From: Stenotrophomonas maltophilia
GTDB lineage: Bacteria > Pseudomonadota > Gammaproteobacteria > Xanthomonadales > Xanthomonadaceae
Assembly: GCA_002363385.1 (NCBI GenBank)
Contig: DEVL01000003.1
Span: 186,505 to 250,504 of the forward strand
Length of the DNA stretch: 64,000 nucleotides
Direction of reading: 5' to 3'
The position numbers and the translations under genes are program-made. Under the pieces are notes generated by a model. That model ran no database searches and was not told where the DNA came from. It saw only the letters and a program-made list of their open reading frames with translations. Positions 35,979-44,794 of the stretch are shown here, piece by piece. The first letter of the stretch is position 1, and each line of letters opens with the position of its first letter.

Positions 35979-37541
35979 TCAGCGCGCCGGCTCGGCAGCC
36001 TGCACGCGGTTCTTGCCGACGCGCTTGGCCGCGTACAGCGCGGTATCGGCACGGCGCAACAGCGCGTCCGCCGCTTCGGCGGGCTGCCATTGCGCCAGAC
36101 CGGCACTGAAATGCACCGGCACCCGTTGTTCGTTCAGCGGCAGCGGGCGCTGTGCCAGCGAGCGTTGCAGCCGCAGCAGCGTGGACATGCTGTCCGCCGC
36201 CGGCGTTTCCGGCAGCAGCAGGACAAACTCGTCACCGCCCAGCCGTGCGATCGCATCGCTGCTGCGCAGGTGCAGCTGACAGACCTCGACCAGATGGCGC
36301 AGCACGGCATCGCCGCCGGCGTGGCCGTACTGGGTGTTGGTCTGATGGAAATCGTCCAGGTCCAGCAGCGCCAGTGCCAGCGGATGACCGTGGCGCGCCG
36401 CCCGCGCCATCTCGCGCTCAAGCAGTTCATCCAGCCCGCGCCGGTTGAGCGCACCGGTCAACGGATCGGTGCGGACCAGCCCGGAGACGTCACGCAACTC
36501 CTGCTCCAGCTCGGCGATGCGCTGCTCGGCCTGCTCCACCTCGCGGCGTGCATTGCCCAGGTGGTCGCGCGCCTGCAACGCCTGTTCCTGCACCCGGCCG
36601 GTATCCACCAGCACGTCCTGCAGCAGCTGGTTGAGATCGGCGATGCTGCGGGCTTCCTTCAGGGCCAGCGCATAGCTGCTGATGCGATCGTGGTATTCGC
36701 CGGTGCTGACCGCCATGCCATCCAGGCGCTCGATGAAGCCGCCCATGACGTTTTTCATCGCCGCCTTGGACTCCACGATCCCCTGTTTGAGCAGGCCCTG
36801 CTTGTAGATCACCTCGCGCAGGTTGGCGCGCGCCTGTTCCACCGAGTCGCGATCTAGCGGTCCGCCGATCAGTGAGCGCACCGCGTGCACCTGGCCATGC
36901 AGCCAGCTGCTGTCATCCAGCAGCTCGCCGATGTTGTCCAGCAGCAGATCGAACAGGCTCAGCAGCAGCTCCTGCTGCTCCTGCCAGCCATCGCTGCGCA
37001 CGCCGATCTGATGGGAGAGCTCGCGCAGCCGCACTTCGATCGGCTGCAGCGGTTGGCCGGGATGCCAGCGGTGCACCTCGCCGGCAAGCTGCCCGGGCTC
37101 CTCGCGCAACTCGGGCATGTTCTGCAGCAGGCTGGCCACGGTCACCCCGAGGGTGTGCCGCAGCAGCTCACGCAGGCGCAGGCTGTCGGGTTGGCCATCG
37201 GGCGTTTCCTGCTCGATGGTGCGGATGTACTTGTCGATCAGCTGGCGCATCGCGCGCCCGTAGCTGACCCAGTCGCCGCTGCGTTGCGCCGATTGCAGGC
37301 GCAGGCCCATGTCGCCCAGCTCGCCGGGCAGGGTGGACATGCCATTGGCAAACGCGCCCAGCAGGGGCTCGGGGCTGTCGATCCCGGCAAACAGGCGCTG
37401 CAGCATCGCGCTGCTGCCGCCCTTCAGGACCGGGGCCGGTTCACTGCGCGTCTCCACCGCGGTCCCCACGCTCTGCCGCCGCGACAGCAGCCGCCCGACA
37501 GCAGTGCCGGGGCTGGGGGGAGGGTCGTGCGGGTCCGTCAT
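35979..37541 (-). CDS. GGDEF diguanylate cyclase
   Basis: A 520-residue enzyme that makes cyclic di-GMP. Helical regions fill about residues 1-360, with no obvious membrane helix and a coiled coil near 330-380 (EVEQAEQRIAELEQELRDV). The GGDEF domain starts at RTDPLTGALNRRG; the active motif GGDEF is at 435-439. RSSD, five residues before it, is an intact product-binding I-site, so feedback inhibition is likely. The N-terminal sensory region is unrecognised, and no EAL domain is present. The start is at MTDPHDPPPSPG. Confidence 0.93.
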   Translation of the reverse strand: MTDPHDPPPSPGTAVGRLLSRRQSVGTAVETRSEPAPVLKGGSSAMLQRLFAGIDSPEPLLGAFANGMSTLPGELGDMGLRLQSAQRSGDWVSYGRAMRQLIDKYIRTIEQETPDGQPDSLRLRELLRHTLGVTVASLLQNMPELREEPGQLAGEVHRWHPGQPLQPIEVRLRELSHQIGVRSDGWQEQQELLLSLFDLLLDNIGELLDDSSWLHGQVHAVRSLIGGPLDRDSVEQARANLREVIYKQGLLKQGIVESKAAMKNVMGGFIERLDGMAVSTGEYHDRISSYALALKEARSIADLNQLLQDVLVDTGRVQEQALQARDHLGNARREVEQAEQRIAELEQELRDVSGLVRTDPLTGALNRRGLDELLEREMARAARHGHPLALALLDLDDFHQTNTQYGHAGGDAVLRHLVEVCQLHLRSSDAIARLGGDEFVLLLPETPAADSMSTLLRLQRSLAQRPLPLNEQRVPVHFSAGLAQWQPAEAADALLRRADTALYAAKRVGKNRVQAAEPAR

Positions 37542-37674
37542 GCGGCAGGTCCTTGCAGGGCACGGCCGGGGGCCGGAGCGGTGGAGAGGTTGGAACAGTA
37601 TCGGCGCAGTCCGGTCACGCTTGAACCGATCCTGCATGGCAGGATGGTAAGCACGAGCCAGGCAGGAGAATGCG

Positions 37675-38313
37675 ATGAAGGTGATGCTGGTGGGCGCGAC
37701 CGGATTGGTCGGCAGTCACGTCCTGCGGCAGTTGCTGGAGGACCCGCGCTGCGATGCGGTGGTTGCCCCGACCCGACGTCCGGTAGGCATCACCGATGCC
37801 GCGCTGGTCAATCCGGTGGTGGACTTCGAGCAGCTGCCGGCCGAGGCCGAGTGGTGGGCCGTGGATGCCGTCATCTGCGCGCTGGGCACCACGATCAAGC
37901 AGGCCGGCAGCCAGGCGGCCTTCGCGCGGGTCGACCATGACGCGCCGCTGGCGGTGGCGCGGCTGGCGCGGGCGCAAGGCGCGCATGCCTTCGCGTTGAA
38001 CTCGGCGATGGGCGCCGACCCGGGCGCGCGGATCTTCTACAACCAGGTCAAAGGCCGGCTGGAGCAGGACCTGCGGGCACTGGGCTACCCCTCCCTGACC
38101 CTGGTCCGCCCCGGGCTGATCGGGGGCGAGCGTGCCGAGCGGCGCACCGGCGAGCATCTGGCCAGCCTGGTGCTGGGCGTACTCGGCCCGGTCCTGCCGC
38201 GTGCCTGGCGGATCAATCCGGCCGGGATCATCGCGGCCGCGCTGGTCGAGGCAGCCCTGGTGCCGACGCCGGGCGTGACGATCGTCGGTTCGGCCGAGCT
38301 GGTGGAGCGGTGA
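37675..38313 (+). CDS. NAD(P)-binding SDR-like protein
   Basis: A 212-residue Rossmann-fold protein starting MKVMLVGATGLVGSHVLRQLL, with the glycine motif GATGLVG at 7-13. ICALGTTIKQAGSQAAF and NSAMGADP are typical of small epimerase/dehydratase relatives of the HTATIP2/YbjT type. It is probably an atypical short-chain dehydrogenase or regulator; no substrate can be named. GGAG precedes the start. Confidence 0.8.
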   Translation: MKVMLVGATGLVGSHVLRQLLEDPRCDAVVAPTRRPVGITDAALVNPVVDFEQLPAEAEWWAVDAVICALGTTIKQAGSQAAFARVDHDAPLAVARLARAQGAHAFALNSAMGADPGARIFYNQVKGRLEQDLRALGYPSLTLVRPGLIGGERAERRTGEHLASLVLGVLGPVLPRAWRINPAGIIAAALVEAALVPTPGVTIVGSAELVER

Positions 38314-38384
38314 GCCGTTGACGGCCGGATGCGCGGCCACCGGGCCACTGCGCTACCCTTTCTGCCCCTCAAGCGGTCCCTGCC

Positions 38385-39263
38385 ATGTCCGTCGACAAGA
38401 ACCAACGCGATCTCGAAGCCGGTATCCACACCGATCTGGAGGGGCGGCTGACCTACGGCGGTTACCTGCGCCTGGATCAGCTGCTGTCGGCCCAGCAGCC
38501 GCTGTCCAACCCGCCGCATCACGACGAAATGCTGTTCATCATCCAGCACCAGACCTCGGAGCTGTGGCTGAAGTTGTTGGCGCACGAGCTGCGCGCGGCG
38601 ATCGGCTTCCTGCAGCGCGATGAGGTCTGGCAGTGCCGCAAGGTGCTGGCGCGCAGCAAGCAGGTGCTGCGTCAGCTGACCGAGCAATGGTCGGTGCTGG
38701 AGACGCTGACCCCTTCGGAGTACATGGGCTTCCGCGATGTGCTGGGCCCGTCCTCGGGCTTCCAGTCGCTGCAGTACCGCTACATCGAGTTCCTGCTGGG
38801 CAACAAGAACGCGCAGATGCTGCAGGTGTTCTCGCATGATCCGGCCGGCCAGGCCCAGCTGCAGGAGGTGCTTGATGCCCCGAGCCTGTATGAGGAGTTC
38901 CTGCGCTACCTGGCCCGCTTTGGCCATCCCGTCCCGGCCGGCTATCAGGGCCGCGACTGGCAGCAGCCGCACGTGGCCGACGATGCGCTGCACCCGGTGT
39001 TCGAGCGGATCTACCAGAACACCGACCGCTTCTGGCGCGAGTATTCGCTGTGCGAAGACCTGGTCGATCTGGAGACCGCCTTCCAGTTGTGGCGCTTCCG
39101 CCACATGCGCACGGTGATGCGGGTAATCGGGTTCAAACGCGGCACCGGCGGCTCCAGCGGGGTCGGCTTCCTGCGCCAGGCGCTGGAGCTGACCTTCTTC
39201 CCGGAACTGTTCCAGGTGCGCACCACGATCCGCAACGACGACCCGATGCCGCCGGACGCGTGA
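38385..39263 (+). CDS. kynA: Tryptophan 2,3-dioxygenase
   Basis: A 292-residue heme enzyme that opens tryptophan to N-formylkynurenine, the first step of the kynurenine route. LTYGGYLRLDQLLSAQ, HHDEMLFIIQHQTSELWLKL and FRHMRTVMRVIGFKRGTGGSSGVGFL are signatures, and His of FRHMR should be the heme ligand. kynB and kynU are not nearby. Tryptophan biosynthesis genes lie 20 kb to the right in the same window. Confidence 0.96.
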   Translation: MSVDKNQRDLEAGIHTDLEGRLTYGGYLRLDQLLSAQQPLSNPPHHDEMLFIIQHQTSELWLKLLAHELRAAIGFLQRDEVWQCRKVLARSKQVLRQLTEQWSVLETLTPSEYMGFRDVLGPSSGFQSLQYRYIEFLLGNKNAQMLQVFSHDPAGQAQLQEVLDAPSLYEEFLRYLARFGHPVPAGYQGRDWQQPHVADDALHPVFERIYQNTDRFWREYSLCEDLVDLETAFQLWRFRHMRTVMRVIGFKRGTGGSSGVGFLRQALELTFFPELFQVRTTIRNDDPMPPDA

Positions 39264-39418
39264 TCGAGCACGAGCGCCAATAAGCCTATTCATATTTGCT
39301 GCATCTATAACCCCTACCGTGCGGCAGGCCCCGCCGTTGCTGCGCTGACGGTTCCACCCCGGCAGTTTCAGATGCAAGTTCAGCGACCGTGCCGCCAGCT
39401 GCGGGGATCGGTGTGTAT

Positions 39419-39448
39419 TTGACGTGAACGCGTTTGTTCTGGGATTCT
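39419..39448 (+). promoter_or_regulatory. Possible promoter of the POT transporter
   Basis: TTGACG at 39419-39424 and GATTCT at 39443-39448 with an 18-base spacer resemble -35 and -10 boxes. The transporter ATG is 58 bases further. Confidence 0.35.
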
Positions 39449-39505
39449 CCCGAGTTGTTTCGCACATCGGACGTGCATGTCTTCCACCGAACCCAGGAAT
39501 CCCGC

Positions 39506-41014
39506 ATGAGCGTAGACGCCGCCGCGAAATCCGTTCCCGAACCGGCGTTGCCGGAGTTCAAGACCCTCTTGGGCCATCCGCGTCCCTTGTGGATGCTGTT
39601 CATGGCCGAATTCTGGGAACGCTTTGCGTTCTACGGCATCCGGTGGGCGATGGTGTTGTACATCGTGGCCCAGTTCCATGGCGGCGAAGCCTCCGGTGAA
39701 AAGCCGGCAAGCGAGCTGTATGGCGCCTACCTGGCGCTGGTGTATGCCGGTGCCATCTTCGGCGGCTATGTCGCTGACAAACTGATTGGTTTCCAGCGCT
39801 CGATCCTGCTGGGCGCGCTGTTCATGGCGGTCGGCCTGTTCATGCTGGCCTCGCCGACCGAGCTGCTGTTCAAGCTCGGCCTGGCGACCATCATCGTCGG
39901 CAACGGTCTGTTCAAGCCGATCATTTCGACCCTGGTCGGCAAGCTGTACCTGCAGGGTGACGTGCGCCGCGATTCGGGCTTCACGATCTTCTACATGGGC
40001 ATCAACCTCGGTGCGATGATCGCCCCGGTGATCACCGGCTGGCTTGCCCGTGAGATCTTCGGTACCGATGCGATGCCGCATTACCAGGTGGTGTTCATCT
40101 CCGCCGGCGTGGGCATGCTGGTCAGCCTGGTCTGGTTCTGGCTGGGCCGTCGCCAGCTCAAGGGCATCGGCGAACCGGCCCCGGGCCAGGAGAGTGTCGG
40201 CCGCGTGGGCATGGTAGCCGTGCTGGGCGCCATCATCGGCATTCCGCTGTTCTACTTCCTGCTCACCATTGACGCACAGGCCCTGCAGGCCCTGCTGATG
40301 GCGCTGTTCGTGGTGCCGGCGGTGATGCTGCTGATCGAAGGTATCCGCGGCGGCAGCGTGAGCCGCGACAAGGTCATCGCGATGCTGGTGATCTTCGTGT
40401 TCAACGTGCTGTTCTGGATGTTCTTCGAGCAGGCCGGCAGCTCCTTCACCTTCCTGGCCGACCGCATCGTCAACCGCGAGTTCGGTGACTGGACCTTCCC
40501 GCTGGAATGGTTCCAGTCGGTGAACTCGATCGCGATCATCACCCTGGCGCCGATCCTGGCCTGGCTGTGGGTCAAGATGGGCAAGGCCAATCCGTCGATT
40601 CCGCGCAAGTTCGGCCTGGGCCTGGTGTTCAACGGCCTGGCCTTCCTGCTGCTGATGGTGGCCCTGTCGAGCATGGTCGATGGCGCCGGCAAGATCCCGT
40701 TCTGGACCTTGTTCATGGTGTACGTGATCCAGTCCGTCGGTGAGCTGTGCCTGTCGCCGATCGGTCTGTCGATGACCACCAAACTGGCTCCGGCCCGTCT
40801 GGGCGGCATGGCGATGGGTTGCTGGTTCCTGTCGATCGCCATCGGCAACAATCTGGCGGGCATCTTCGCCGGTCGGGTCAGTGGCGAAGGTGGCATGACC
40901 GTGCAGTCGGCACAGTCCGGTTACACCTTCGGCTTCATCGCCCTGGTCGGCTCCGGCGTGCTGCTGTTCCTGGTCGCGCCGCTGATCAACAAGCTGATGC
41001 ACGGCGTCAAGTGA
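39506..41014 (+). CDS. POT-family proton-dependent oligopeptide transporter
   Basis: A 502-residue inner membrane carrier with 12 to 14 helices that imports di- and tripeptides with protons. MAEFWERFAFYGIRWAMVLY carries the ExxERFxxYG motif essential for proton coupling. FYMGINLGAMIAPVITGWLA and VIQSVGELCLSPIGLSMTTKLAP are also family signatures. AGGA precedes ATG 39506. A thioredoxin-fold lipoprotein gene begins 8 bases after the stop and is likely co-transcribed. Confidence 0.95.
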   Translation: MSVDAAAKSVPEPALPEFKTLLGHPRPLWMLFMAEFWERFAFYGIRWAMVLYIVAQFHGGEASGEKPASELYGAYLALVYAGAIFGGYVADKLIGFQRSILLGALFMAVGLFMLASPTELLFKLGLATIIVGNGLFKPIISTLVGKLYLQGDVRRDSGFTIFYMGINLGAMIAPVITGWLAREIFGTDAMPHYQVVFISAGVGMLVSLVWFWLGRRQLKGIGEPAPGQESVGRVGMVAVLGAIIGIPLFYFLLTIDAQALQALLMALFVVPAVMLLIEGIRGGSVSRDKVIAMLVIFVFNVLFWMFFEQAGSSFTFLADRIVNREFGDWTFPLEWFQSVNSIAIITLAPILAWLWVKMGKANPSIPRKFGLGLVFNGLAFLLLMVALSSMVDGAGKIPFWTLFMVYVIQSVGELCLSPIGLSMTTKLAPARLGGMAMGCWFLSIAIGNNLAGIFAGRVSGEGGMTVQSAQSGYTFGFIALVGSGVLLFLVAPLINKLMHGVK

Positions 41015-41022
41015 GGTCTGCC

Positions 41023-41631
41023 ATGCGCATGAAAGCAGCGGCAATGTCGATGATCGTGGCCGGCCTGCTGGCCGCCTGTTCGCCGTCGTCGACGCCCACC
41101 GCTGCGCCTGCGCAGCCGCTGGATACCTCCGAGCAGAAGGCCCCGGTCGCCGATCCCGGCGAACCGGTGGCCTCGGGCAACACCCCGGCCGCGGCGGACA
41201 TCGCCGCGATCGCGGCGCTCAACGCCCAGTTCGATCCGGCCCGCGATCCGGTCGCCGATCTGGCCACGGCCAAGGTCGAGGCCCAGCGCGGCGGCAAGCG
41301 GATCATCCTGGATGTGGGCGGTGAGTGGTGCCCGTGGTGCCATCTGATGGACGGCTTCATCGAGGGCGATGCGCAGATCCGCAGCTTCCGCGATGCGAAC
41401 TATGTCTGGATGAAGGTCAACTACAGCGAAGACAACGAGAACGCGGCGTTCCTGTCGCAGTTCCCGGCAGTGAAGGGCTATCCGCACCTGTTCGTGCTCG
41501 ATGCCGACGGCAAACTGCTGCACTCGCAGTTCACCGGTGAGCTGGAGGCGGACAAGGGGCAGAAGAAGGGCTACGACCGTGGCCGCTTCTTCGCCTTCAT
41601 GAAGCAATGGGCGCCACCCAAGGCGTCGTGA
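41023..41631 (+). CDS. Thioredoxin-fold lipoprotein
   Basis: A 202-residue lipoprotein. The lipobox LLAAC places the lipidated Cys at residue 19. A Pro/Ala-rich linker of about 50 residues follows, then a thioredoxin-like domain with the redox motif EWCPWCH (Cys103, Cys106) and GYPHLFVLDADGK. It is likely anchored in the envelope and could reduce or oxidise disulfides, as in DsbD-gamma or DUF255-type relatives. It follows the peptide transporter directly. Confidence 0.88.
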   Translation: MRMKAAAMSMIVAGLLAACSPSSTPTAAPAQPLDTSEQKAPVADPGEPVASGNTPAAADIAAIAALNAQFDPARDPVADLATAKVEAQRGGKRIILDVGGEWCPWCHLMDGFIEGDAQIRSFRDANYVWMKVNYSEDNENAAFLSQFPAVKGYPHLFVLDADGKLLHSQFTGELEADKGQKKGYDRGRFFAFMKQWAPPKAS

Positions 41632-41634
41632 TCG

Positions 41635-41664
41635 AAAAAGCCGCGGATTCCGCGGCTTTTTTTT
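41635..41664 (+). terminator. Rho-independent terminator
   Basis: AAAGCCGCGG and CCGCGGCTTT form a stem around ATT, followed by a long T-run. It ends the POT/thioredoxin operon four bases past the stop codon. Confidence 0.95.
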
Positions 41665-41775
41665 GCGCGCGTGGTGAACCTCTCCAGACGGCCCTCAACT
41701 TCCGCGCCAACCTGCCGTTACCTCCAAGGACCTCATGCCGCGCTGTTCGTGGCGGACAACCGACGGAATCCACAC

Positions 41776-42918
41776 ATGCAGCCGGGCACCAGCGACAGCA
41801 CCACCGACGTTTCCCTTGATGCGCCGGCCGGCGTGAGCCTGCCGCCGGTCGATGTGCTGCTTGATGACCAGACCGCGCCGGATGCGCTGGATGCCGAGGT
41901 GGACACCCCGGCGCCGGGCACGATCCGTTACCGCCTGCCGATGGTGTCCGTGCCCGACAACGTGCTGCTCAAAGCGGCCGTGCAGAAACTGGTCGAGCAG
42001 AAAATGCAGCTGGACGCGCTCGCGCGCCAGGGCACGCTGCCCGGCCTGATTCCTGCCGAGTGGCAGGGCAGCGGCATCCGTGGGGTGGACCTGCAGGGCT
42101 TCGTGCTGAGCGTGGTCCCGTTCCTGCAGAACGCCAGCAAGGACGAAACCGCGCCGGCCCGTCTGCCACTCAAGCATGTGCTGGGCGATGCCGGGCGCTG
42201 GGATCAGCACGATGTCGCCGAGCCCAAATCGCTGGCGTTCTTCCTGGCCAGCGATGATCGCGCCAGTGCCGGTGTGAAAGATCCTGCCGAGGCGTACCTG
42301 GTCGGTGCGCTCGGTCTGGCGTGGGCACATGAGGGGCGCACCCGTCCTGGCTTCCTGCGCGCGATGGGCTACGACAGCATGGCTGCGCGCGTGCATATGC
42401 TGCCGTACCCGGCTGCAGGGCAGCTGGCGCTGTACAGCGTCACCGCGCATGGCGTGACCCAGATCTGGTGCGTGATGGACCGTCGCAAGGTGCGGCCCTT
42501 GCTGGCGCCCTGGATCAGCGTGCCGCTGCTGACCGCCTATGGCGTGAGCGCTCCGCAGACCTGGCCGACCAGCTTCCCGGCCGTGGATGAGGTGGCAGCG
42601 ATGCTGGCCACCGCGCGCACCGGCAAGGGGCCGGTGGAGGCGGACCTGACCAAGGTCGCGGCCAAGGTCGCGCAGGACGCATCGGCAGAGACCTGGATGC
42701 CGGTCAGCCTGCTCCAGGTCGGGACCTGGTCACCGCGCTGGCGTTACTTCATGGCCGTGTTCATCGGCCTGCCGTCACTGCTGCTGGTGGTCGCCGCACT
42801 GGCCCTGCCAGGCGCGATCGAGGCGGCGGCAGTGGCCGCCTCGCTGGGCTTTGCCGCCGGCGCCATCGGCGCCCTGGCCGCGCCGTGGGTGCATGCGCGG
42901 CGCAAGCACCTCAGCTGA
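41776..42918 (+). CDS. Hypothetical protein with C-terminal membrane hairpin
   Basis: A 380-residue protein that I do not recognise. The first 60 residues are Asp/Pro/Ala-rich. A mixed alpha/beta region covers about 60-320 (LKHVLGDAGRWDQHDVAEP, YLVGALGLAWAHEGRTRPGFLRAMGYDS). Two helices at about 325-365 form a membrane hairpin, leaving a short basic tail. It may be a cytoplasmic domain tethered to the inner membrane. It stands between a terminator and the MarR gene. Confidence 0.7.
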   Translation: MQPGTSDSTTDVSLDAPAGVSLPPVDVLLDDQTAPDALDAEVDTPAPGTIRYRLPMVSVPDNVLLKAAVQKLVEQKMQLDALARQGTLPGLIPAEWQGSGIRGVDLQGFVLSVVPFLQNASKDETAPARLPLKHVLGDAGRWDQHDVAEPKSLAFFLASDDRASAGVKDPAEAYLVGALGLAWAHEGRTRPGFLRAMGYDSMAARVHMLPYPAAGQLALYSVTAHGVTQIWCVMDRRKVRPLLAPWISVPLLTAYGVSAPQTWPTSFPAVDEVAAMLATARTGKGPVEADLTKVAAKVAQDASAETWMPVSLLQVGTWSPRWRYFMAVFIGLPSLLLVVAALALPGAIEAAAVAASLGFAAGAIGALAAPWVHARRKHLS

Positions 42919-42921
42919 GCC

Positions 42922-42946
42922 GCAACGACCAACGGTCGCTGCCTAC
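42922..42946 (-). repeat. SMAG-type (GTAG) palindrome overlapping the marR-like stop
   Basis: On the minus strand GTAG is followed by GCAGCGACC-GTT-GGTCGTTGC, a 9-bp stem with one G-T pair. The core GACCGTTGGTC matches the copies at 17833 and 55256. The TAG of GTAG (42943-42945) is the stop codon of the MarR-family gene. Confidence 0.75.
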
Positions 42947-43431
42947 TCGTCCATCCGCTGCAGGCCGTCCCCGGCCAGGCGCAGGATCAGCGTTTCCAGC
43001 AGCTGCTCCTCTTCTTCGCTGAGCACGGACATCAGCTTGCGGGTGATATCGATCACCAGCGGGGCGATGGTCTCGTACACCTCGAACCCGGCCGCCGACA
43101 ACGCCAGCACCGAGCGGCGGCGGTCGTCGCCATGGGTTTCACGCTTGATGAAGCCGCGTTCGAGCAGTCTGGCCACGGCGCGGCTGACCGCGACCTTGTC
43201 CATCGCCGTGCGATCGGACACCTCGCTGGCCGACGAGCCCGGGTACAGCGCCAGGACCGTGATCACCCGCCACTCGGGGATCGCCAGTCCATAACGGTCC
43301 CCGTACAGCTTGGCGATGTTGCCGCTGACGCGGTTGGACAGAACGCTCAGCCGGTAAGGCAGGAACTGTTCCAGATCGAGCAGGGCGTGCGAGGCGCGGA
43401 TGCTGTGACTGCTGGGATCGGGCGGGCTCAT
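42943..43431 (-). CDS. MarR-family transcriptional regulator
   Basis: A 162-residue winged-helix repressor. YGLAIPEWRVITVLALYPGSSASEVSDRTAMDKVAVSRAVARLLERGFIKRE forms the DNA-binding core, and DDRRRSVLALS is the beta-wing. It is divergent from hpd-hmgA and probably controls them, as HmgR-type repressors do with homogentisate as inducer. A clear dyad lies between the two genes (43454-43467). ATG 43429-43431 is preferred to an upstream GTG. Its stop is supplied by a GTAG palindrome. Confidence 0.92.
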   Translation of the reverse strand: MSPPDPSSHSIRASHALLDLEQFLPYRLSVLSNRVSGNIAKLYGDRYGLAIPEWRVITVLALYPGSSASEVSDRTAMDKVAVSRAVARLLERGFIKRETHGDDRRRSVLALSAAGFEVYETIAPLVIDITRKLMSVLSEEEEQLLETLILRLAGDGLQRMDE

Positions 43432-43453
43432 GCTGCGGTGCACCTTGATGGTG

Positions 43454-43467
43454 GTTTCATGTGAAAC
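43454..43467. promoter_or_regulatory. Candidate MarR operator between regulator and hpd
   Basis: GTTTCA-TG-TGAAAC is a perfect 6-bp dyad with a two-base centre, 23 bases from the regulator start and 91 from the hpd start. Its size and place suit a MarR dimer that represses both directions. Confidence 0.55.
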
Positions 43468-43558
43468 TATAACCTACGTTCCGGACTCCGCATTCTCGCG
43501 GGTCTGCCTTCCTACCGCACCTGGTTTTTTCCGATGCGGACTGCTTTGGAGCCACAGC

Positions 43559-44674
43559 ATGACCAGCCAAACGAGCACCGCGTCCTACGCACCCGATCCG
43601 GGCATGCAGGTCACCACCTTCGAAAACCCGATGGGCATCGATGGTTTCGAGTTCGTCGAGTTCGCCGCCCCGGCCGGCCGTGGCGCGGAACTGCACGACT
43701 ATTTCCGCAAGATGGGCTTCACCGCGGTGCTGCGCCACAAGCAGCGTGCGATCACGGTCTATCGCCAGGGCGACGTGAACTTCCTGGTCAATGAAGAGCC
43801 GGACTCGTTTGCCTCGGACTTCGCCGACAAGCACGGTCCGTGCGCCTGCGGCTTCGCCATCCGCTTCAAGAAGCCGGGCGATGAGGTCTACCAGATGGCA
43901 CTGGGCAACGGCGCCGAAGCGATCGACTTCAAGCCTGACACCCGTGCGGTTGCCGCCCCGATCATCAAGGGCATTGGCGACTGCATGCTGTACCTGGTTG
44001 ACCGTTACGGCGCCAACGGCAGCACGTTCGACACCGACTACGCACCGATCGAAGGCGTGGACCCGCGCCCGAAGGGCTTCGGGCTGACCTTCATCGACCA
44101 CCTGACCCACAATCTGTACTTCGGCAACATGCAGCAGTGGTCGGACTACTACGAGCGCCTGTTCAACTTCCGCGAGATCCGCTACTTCGACATCAAGGGC
44201 CTCAAGACCGGCCTGGTGTCCAAGGCGATGACCGCCCCGGACGGCATCGTGCGCATCCCGCTCAACGAATCCTCCGATCCGAAGAGCCAGATCAACGAAT
44301 ACCTCGATGCCTACAAGGGTGAGGGCATCCAGCACATCGCCTGCTTCACCGAGAACATCTACGACACCGTGGAAGCGATGCGCGCCCAGGGCGTGGAGTT
44401 CCTCGACACACCGGACACCTACTTCGACGTGATCGACATGCGCGTGCCCAACCACGGTGAAGACGTCGCGCGCCTGGCGAAGAACAAGATCCTGATCGAT
44501 GCCGACCCAGAGACCCACCAGCGCAAGCTGCTGCAGATCTTCACCACCAACTGCATCGGCCCGATCTTCTTCGAGATCATCCAGCGCAAGGGCAACGAAG
44601 GCTTCGGCGAAGGCAACTTCACCGCGCTGTTCGAAAGCATCGAGCGCGATCAGATCAAGCGCGGCGTGCTGTAA
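43559..44674 (+). CDS. hpd: 4-hydroxyphenylpyruvate dioxygenase
   Basis: A 371-residue non-heme iron enzyme that turns 4-hydroxyphenylpyruvate into homogentisate in tyrosine breakdown. Two VOC-type halves are seen. The likely iron ligands are His of FIDHLTHN, His of GIQHIACFTENI, and Glu of IFFEIIQRKGNEGFGEGNF near the C-terminus. GGAG precedes ATG 43559. hmgA follows on the same strand, and a MarR gene is divergent. No maiA or fahA is present in the window. Confidence 0.97.
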   Translation: MTSQTSTASYAPDPGMQVTTFENPMGIDGFEFVEFAAPAGRGAELHDYFRKMGFTAVLRHKQRAITVYRQGDVNFLVNEEPDSFASDFADKHGPCACGFAIRFKKPGDEVYQMALGNGAEAIDFKPDTRAVAAPIIKGIGDCMLYLVDRYGANGSTFDTDYAPIEGVDPRPKGFGLTFIDHLTHNLYFGNMQQWSDYYERLFNFREIRYFDIKGLKTGLVSKAMTAPDGIVRIPLNESSDPKSQINEYLDAYKGEGIQHIACFTENIYDTVEAMRAQGVEFLDTPDTYFDVIDMRVPNHGEDVARLAKNKILIDADPETHQRKLLQIFTTNCIGPIFFEIIQRKGNEGFGEGNFTALFESIERDQIKRGVL

Positions 44675-44794
44675 GACGCCTGCTGTAAAGCGTCCGGCAC
44701 CCGTCGGCGTTACGCTTCAACGGTGGCATCCGCGTCCGCGTGGGTGCCACCGGCTGTACTCCCTTGCCATCCACGCCTCCGGCGGAGCAGGACC

